From Thermodesulfobacterium sp. (GTDB taxonomy: Bacteria > Desulfobacterota > Thermodesulfobacteria > Thermodesulfobacteriales > Thermodesulfobacteriaceae), in assembly GCA_021163085.1 (NCBI GenBank), contig JAGGXL010000004.1, positions 1 through 18,534 of the forward strand: a stretch of DNA of 18,534 nucleotides. Direction: 5' to 3'. Under the pieces are notes generated by a model that did no database searches, was not told the DNA's origin, and saw nothing but the letters and a program-made list of their open reading frames with translations. The number at the start of each line of letters is the position of its first letter. The stretch's first letter is position 1. A program made the position numbers and the translations under genes. This document shows positions 15,173 through 18,534 of this stretch, one piece after another.

Positions 15173-16078
15173 ATGAAATTTAAAAATGTTATATTGGGTT
15201 TATTTTTAACCATTTTTATTTATTTTTTACTTTCTTTAAGTAAGAAAACTCTTCTTCCAGAAAATAGTCTTCTTTTTAGTATAACAACTTTTATTTATTT
15301 AGGTGCAGGGTTAATGTATTTAATTTATTGGATATTTAAATGGGATAAAGCATCTTTTTTTGGATCAAGCATTGGTTGGGCAGGATTTTTTTTAAATATT
15401 TTAGCCTTTTTAGTAAGATGGATACAAACTCATCAGGCTGGGTTTGGATATGTTCCTCTTTCTAATTTATATGAATCATTAGTTTTTTTTGGATTGTGTA
15501 TCTCTGGAATTTATTTGTTTTTAGAGTTTAAATTTCCTACTAAGTTTTTTGGAAGTCTTGTTTTTTTAATAGCAAGCTTTGTTCTTGCTTATGCCTCATT
15601 AAAAGCAAGTTCAGAGATAAAACCTCTAATTCCTGCTTTAAAAAGCAACTGGCTTGTTGCTCATGTAATAACTTGTTTTTTAGGCTATGGTGCTTTTGCT
15701 GTGGCTTCTGCTTTGGGAATCTTTTACTTAATAAGCGATAAAGGAAGTTTTAAAAATTATCTTCCCTCTAAAACAACCTTAGATAATCTTATTTATAAAC
15801 TTATCCTTTTTGGTTTCTTCTGGCTCACCTTAGGAATTATCACTGGTGCTGTGTGGGCAGATCAAGCATGGGGAAGCTACTGGAGCTGGGATCCTAAGGA
15901 AACGTGGTCTTTAATTACTTGGTTAATATACGGAGGAACTATTCACGCCCGTTTAACCCGAGGATGGAGTGGTAAAAAACTTGCGTGGTTAAGTATTATA
16001 GGCTTTGCCTCTGTTATGTTTACCTATTTTGGAGTAAACTTCTTTTTAGCAGGATTACACAGCTATGCTACTCCTTAA
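15173..16078 (+). CDS. ccsA: Cytochrome c biogenesis protein CcsA/ResC type
   Basis: An integral membrane haem-handling protein of System II cytochrome c maturation, which with a CcsB/ResB partner delivers haem to apocytochromes outside the cytoplasmic membrane. The 301-aa protein has about eight or nine hydrophobic helices and the tryptophan-rich WWD-type segment WGSYWSWDPKETWSLITW (Trp237 to Trp245 inside it). Candidate haem-ligand histidines are in IQTHQAG, LVAHVIT, TIHARL and GLHSYATP, two of them flanking the WWD segment as in the family. SNLYES is also typical. AGGAGG lies five bases before the ATG. The ResB-like partner is not in the window. It ends tail to tail with the PBP gene, where the palindrome TTAA supplies both stop codons. 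Presence implies c-type cytochromes and thus anaerobic or aerobic electron transport. Confidence 0.92.
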   Translation: MKFKNVILGLFLTIFIYFLLSLSKKTLLPENSLLFSITTFIYLGAGLMYLIYWIFKWDKASFFGSSIGWAGFFLNILAFLVRWIQTHQAGFGYVPLSNLYESLVFFGLCISGIYLFLEFKFPTKFFGSLVFLIASFVLAYASLKASSEIKPLIPALKSNWLVAHVITCFLGYGAFAVASALGIFYLISDKGSFKNYLPSKTTLDNLIYKLILFGFFWLTLGIITGAVWADQAWGSYWSWDPKETWSLITWLIYGGTIHARLTRGWSGKKLAWLSIIGFASVMFTYFGVNFFLAGLHSYATP

Positions 16079-17958
16079 TTAGATAAAGTTGTATTTGAGA
16101 AAATCTTTGGCAATTCTTCAAAAGGAATATAAATAGGAAATTCTTGATATTCATGAGCTGTGCCCTGCATTATACTTACCCATAAAGGACAAGCAACTCT
16201 TCCTCCAGTTTCTCCTCTTCTTAAAGTTTTATCTTTATCATATCCTACCCAAACTCCACAGGTATAACGAGGTGTATAACCAATAAACCAGGCATCTTTA
16301 TATTCTTGAGTAGTTCCAGTTTTTCCTGCCGCTGGAACTCCCAAAGCCTTTGCGCAAGTCCCTGTTCCATACTGCACTACTGCCTGCATAAACTCATTCA
16401 TTATATAAGCAGTATGTGCTGAAATTACGGGTTTATTCTCTGAAGAGTATTGATATAAAACCTTAGATGAATCATAAATTTTGTCATATATCTTTTCGAT
16501 AAAATGTGGCTTTACAAGAATTCCCATATTGGGAAAAATAGTATATGCTCTTGTTAGTTCTAATAAAGTAACTTCATAGGTTCCCAGAGCTATACTGTAA
16601 TTAATAGGCTGATTAAACTGAAACTCCAATTTTTTCGTCATTTCTTCAATTTTTTCAAGACCAGTTAAAAGAGCAATTCTTACAGATACAGTATTTCTTG
16701 AGTAAGCCAAAGCATCTTTTAGATTTACTGGACCCATATATTTATTATCATAATTTCTTGGGCTCCAATCTTTACCATTATCGGCTCCAGGTATAGTTAT
16801 AGGCTCATCTGGAATTATAGAATCTGGAAGAAGAATTCCACCATCTATAGCAGTAGCCCATATAAATGGTTTAAAAGCTGACCCAGGTTGCCTTTTAGCA
16901 AAAATAGCTCTATTATATGGTGATTCTTTATAATTTTTTCCTCCGATTAAAATCCTTACCCCTCCATCTTCATTATTCAAACATACTGCAGCAAATTCAG
17001 GAACCTTTTTATGAGAAGAAAATAGTTTGTCTAAAGTTCTAATAGAGTTTTCATAAGCTCTTTTTATCCATTCCAAATCCAAAGTGGTTTGAATTTTAAG
17101 TCCACCCTGTTCAACTACCTTAGGGGGAAGTACTTGAGATAATTCTTCTTTAACAGCATCTATAAAATAAGCTGCATAAAGAGGAATATTTACATTTTTA
17201 GGATTCAATACAAGAGGTTGAGTGGAGATATACTTAGCAGTATTCCAGGAAATATATCCAACCTCAGCCATTCTTCTTAATACATAGTTTCTACGAGCTA
17301 TAGCAAGTTTGGGATTTCTTAAAGGACTGTATCTTGACGGTGCAGGAGGAAGACCAGCAATAGTTGCAGCCTCATTTAAATCAAGTTCCCAAACATGCTT
17401 GTTAAAATAGGTTAAAGCTGCTGCCTCTACTCCATAAGCTCCTTCTCCTAAATAGATATGATTTAAGTAGATAGTCAGTATTTCATTTTTTGTAAGATGT
17501 TTTTCTATTTGCCAAGCAAGAATAATTTCTTTTATTTTTCTTTGAATAGTTCTTTCTGAAGTAAGTAAAAGAGCTCTTACTACCTGTTGAGTGATAGTGC
17601 TTCCACCCTGAACAATCTTTCCGTGAATAATGTTCTTATAAAGAGCTCTCAGTACACTTATAAAATCTATACCTTTGTGTTTATAAAAATTAGCATCTTC
17701 AGCCGCAATAAATGCTTTTACCACATGAGGAGGAATTTTCTCTAAAGGAACAAAGATTCTTCTTTTTTTGCCAATATACCCTATAACCTCTCCATTAACA
17801 TCTAATACAACATTAGTCTGTTGTGGTCTATAGTTTTTCAGTTGAGACATGCTTGGAAGAGTGATTTTAAGATAAAGGAAAAAGACTAAAAATAGAATTC
17901 CAAAAAATAAGGTAAAAACTAAAAAGAGAACCGCTACTAATTTTAGAAGAGATTTCAT
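16075..17958 (-). CDS. mrcA: Class A penicillin-binding protein (PBP1A-type glycosyltransferase/transpeptidase)
   Basis: A bifunctional peptidoglycan synthase anchored in the cytoplasmic membrane. It has one N-terminal membrane segment (about 5-31). The GT51 glycosyltransferase domain follows with AAEDANFY (catalytic Glu87), GGSTITQQ (118-125), KIKEIILAW and YLNHIYLGEGAYGVEAAA. The transpeptidase domain has the SxxK motif at Ser360-Lys363 (PGSAFKPF), SRN at 420-422 and KTG at 546-548. All catalytic motifs are intact. At 627 aa it is much shorter than the E. coli PBP1A, without the large inserted accessory domain, as is common outside Gammaproteobacteria. No ribosome binding site precedes the ATG, and a promoter candidate sits close to it. 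It lies 62 nt downstream of the 5S gene on the same strand, so rRNA readthrough could add to its expression. Confidence 0.95.
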   Translation of the reverse strand: MKSLLKLVAVLFLVFTLFFGILFLVFFLYLKITLPSMSQLKNYRPQQTNVVLDVNGEVIGYIGKKRRIFVPLEKIPPHVVKAFIAAEDANFYKHKGIDFISVLRALYKNIIHGKIVQGGSTITQQVVRALLLTSERTIQRKIKEIILAWQIEKHLTKNEILTIYLNHIYLGEGAYGVEAAALTYFNKHVWELDLNEAATIAGLPPAPSRYSPLRNPKLAIARRNYVLRRMAEVGYISWNTAKYISTQPLVLNPKNVNIPLYAAYFIDAVKEELSQVLPPKVVEQGGLKIQTTLDLEWIKRAYENSIRTLDKLFSSHKKVPEFAAVCLNNEDGGVRILIGGKNYKESPYNRAIFAKRQPGSAFKPFIWATAIDGGILLPDSIIPDEPITIPGADNGKDWSPRNYDNKYMGPVNLKDALAYSRNTVSVRIALLTGLEKIEEMTKKLEFQFNQPINYSIALGTYEVTLLELTRAYTIFPNMGILVKPHFIEKIYDKIYDSSKVLYQYSSENKPVISAHTAYIMNEFMQAVVQYGTGTCAKALGVPAAGKTGTTQEYKDAWFIGYTPRYTCGVWVGYDKDKTLRRGETGGRVACPLWVSIMQGTAHEYQEFPIYIPFEELPKIFSNTTLSN

Positions 17959-17966
17959 GATTGATG

Positions 17967-17985
17967 ATTAATGATAATCAATTTT
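17967..17985. promoter_or_regulatory. Fur-box-like sequence at the PBP promoter
   Basis: The 19 bases here match the classical Fur box at 14 of 19 positions, including an unbroken TAATGATAATCA core of 12. It covers the proposed -10 hexamer of the PBP promoter. AT-rich DNA raises the chance of such a match, and no Fur gene is in the window. Confidence 0.25.
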
Positions 17986-17998
17986 GTGAAAATTACAA
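17971..17998 (-). promoter_or_regulatory. Possible promoter of the class A PBP gene
   Basis: On the minus strand TTGTAA (17998-17993), 16 nt, TATCAT (17976-17971, 5/6) would start transcription about six bases before the ATG at 17958. As with the radical SAM gene, no ribosome binding site is present, which fits a nearly leaderless mRNA. Confidence 0.4.
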
Positions 17999-18007
17999 GA
18001 AGTTTCA

Positions 18008-18020
18008 AAAATTAAAAAAA
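18008..18020 (-). terminator. T-tract directly after 5S rRNA, possible rRNA operon terminator
   Basis: On the minus strand the GC-rich terminal helix of 5S is followed at once by TTTTTTTAATTT. A stable helix plus a T-run could terminate transcription, but the helix closes over the whole 5S gene, so it is not a classical short hairpin. It may simply be the AT-rich flank. Confidence 0.3.
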
Positions 18021-18140
18021 TCCCGGGCACCGACCTACTCTCCCAGGGAGGTAACTCCCCAGTACCATCGGCCCTGGAGGGCTTAACGACCGTGTTCGGA
18101 ATGGGAACGGGTGTTTCCCCTCCGGTATAGGCACCCGGGA
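18021..18140 (-). rRNA. rrf: 5S ribosomal RNA
   Basis: The 120-nt sequence begins (minus strand) TCCCGGGTGCC and ends GGTGCCCGGGA, so its ends pair as helix I. It contains the conserved loop B/C sequence CCATTCCGAACACGG and GTAGGTCGGTGCC near the 3' end. High GC against an AT-rich background is typical of thermophile rRNA. It follows the 23S gene by about 60 nt without a tRNA between them. Confidence 0.96.
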
Positions 18141-18200
18141 AATCTAAATATTTTTAACAAGTGAATAGGGGGCGTCCTTTGGAACTTTTAAGCTGGTACT

Positions 18201-18534
<334 letters not shown>

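Overview
The window is an AT-rich bacterial chromosome segment that ends in a GC-rich rRNA operon. A complete single-chain reverse gyrase marks the organism as a thermophile or hyperthermophile. A class A penicillin-binding protein, a recycling-type N-acetylhexosaminidase, a lipoprotein and CcsA-type cytochrome c maturation point to a Gram-negative-type bacterium that uses c-type cytochromes. The combination resembles Thermodesulfobacteriota, but that placement is inferred from gene content, not from a phylogeny.

Layout, left to right: (1) The + strand carries the 3' part of metE, a tRNA-Pro(GGG), and a tight speD-speE-rsmD cluster. MetE makes methionine, the precursor of S-adenosylmethionine (AdoMet), and the SpeD/SpeE pair would normally turn AdoMet and a diamine into spermidine-type polyamines. 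(2) From 11445 down to 3429 the - strand carries seven genes separated by 16 nt or less or overlapping: a radical SAM/HhH protein, a PAS-GAF-PAS-GGDEF-EAL protein, a SAM methyltransferase, a cysteine desulfurase, a nagZ-like glycosidase, a fumarase alpha subunit and a lipoprotein. They look like one operon of mostly unrelated functions, with a consensus-like promoter directly before the first gene. (3) The + strand carries reverse gyrase, then ccsA. (4) The - strand carries a class A PBP gene, preceded by the 5S rRNA and the 3' end of a 23S rRNA whose body lies beyond the right edge.

I did not find a phage, CRISPR array, insertion sequence or defence island. The most unusual signals are as follows. 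The SpeD homologue beside a normal speE has lost the pyruvoyl-forming serine and the catalytic cysteine, so it looks like a pseudoenzyme. A 60-nt nested inverted repeat sits inside the reverse gyrase coding sequence. The same reverse gyrase has no cysteines where its second zinc finger is expected. RsmD has a TPPY variant of its catalytic motif. The GGDEF domain is degenerate beside an intact EAL domain. Two operon promoters lie so close to their start codons that the mRNAs would be almost leaderless.

There is no gene-free stretch longer than 300 bases. The longest gap, 11446-11581, is a divergent promoter region.
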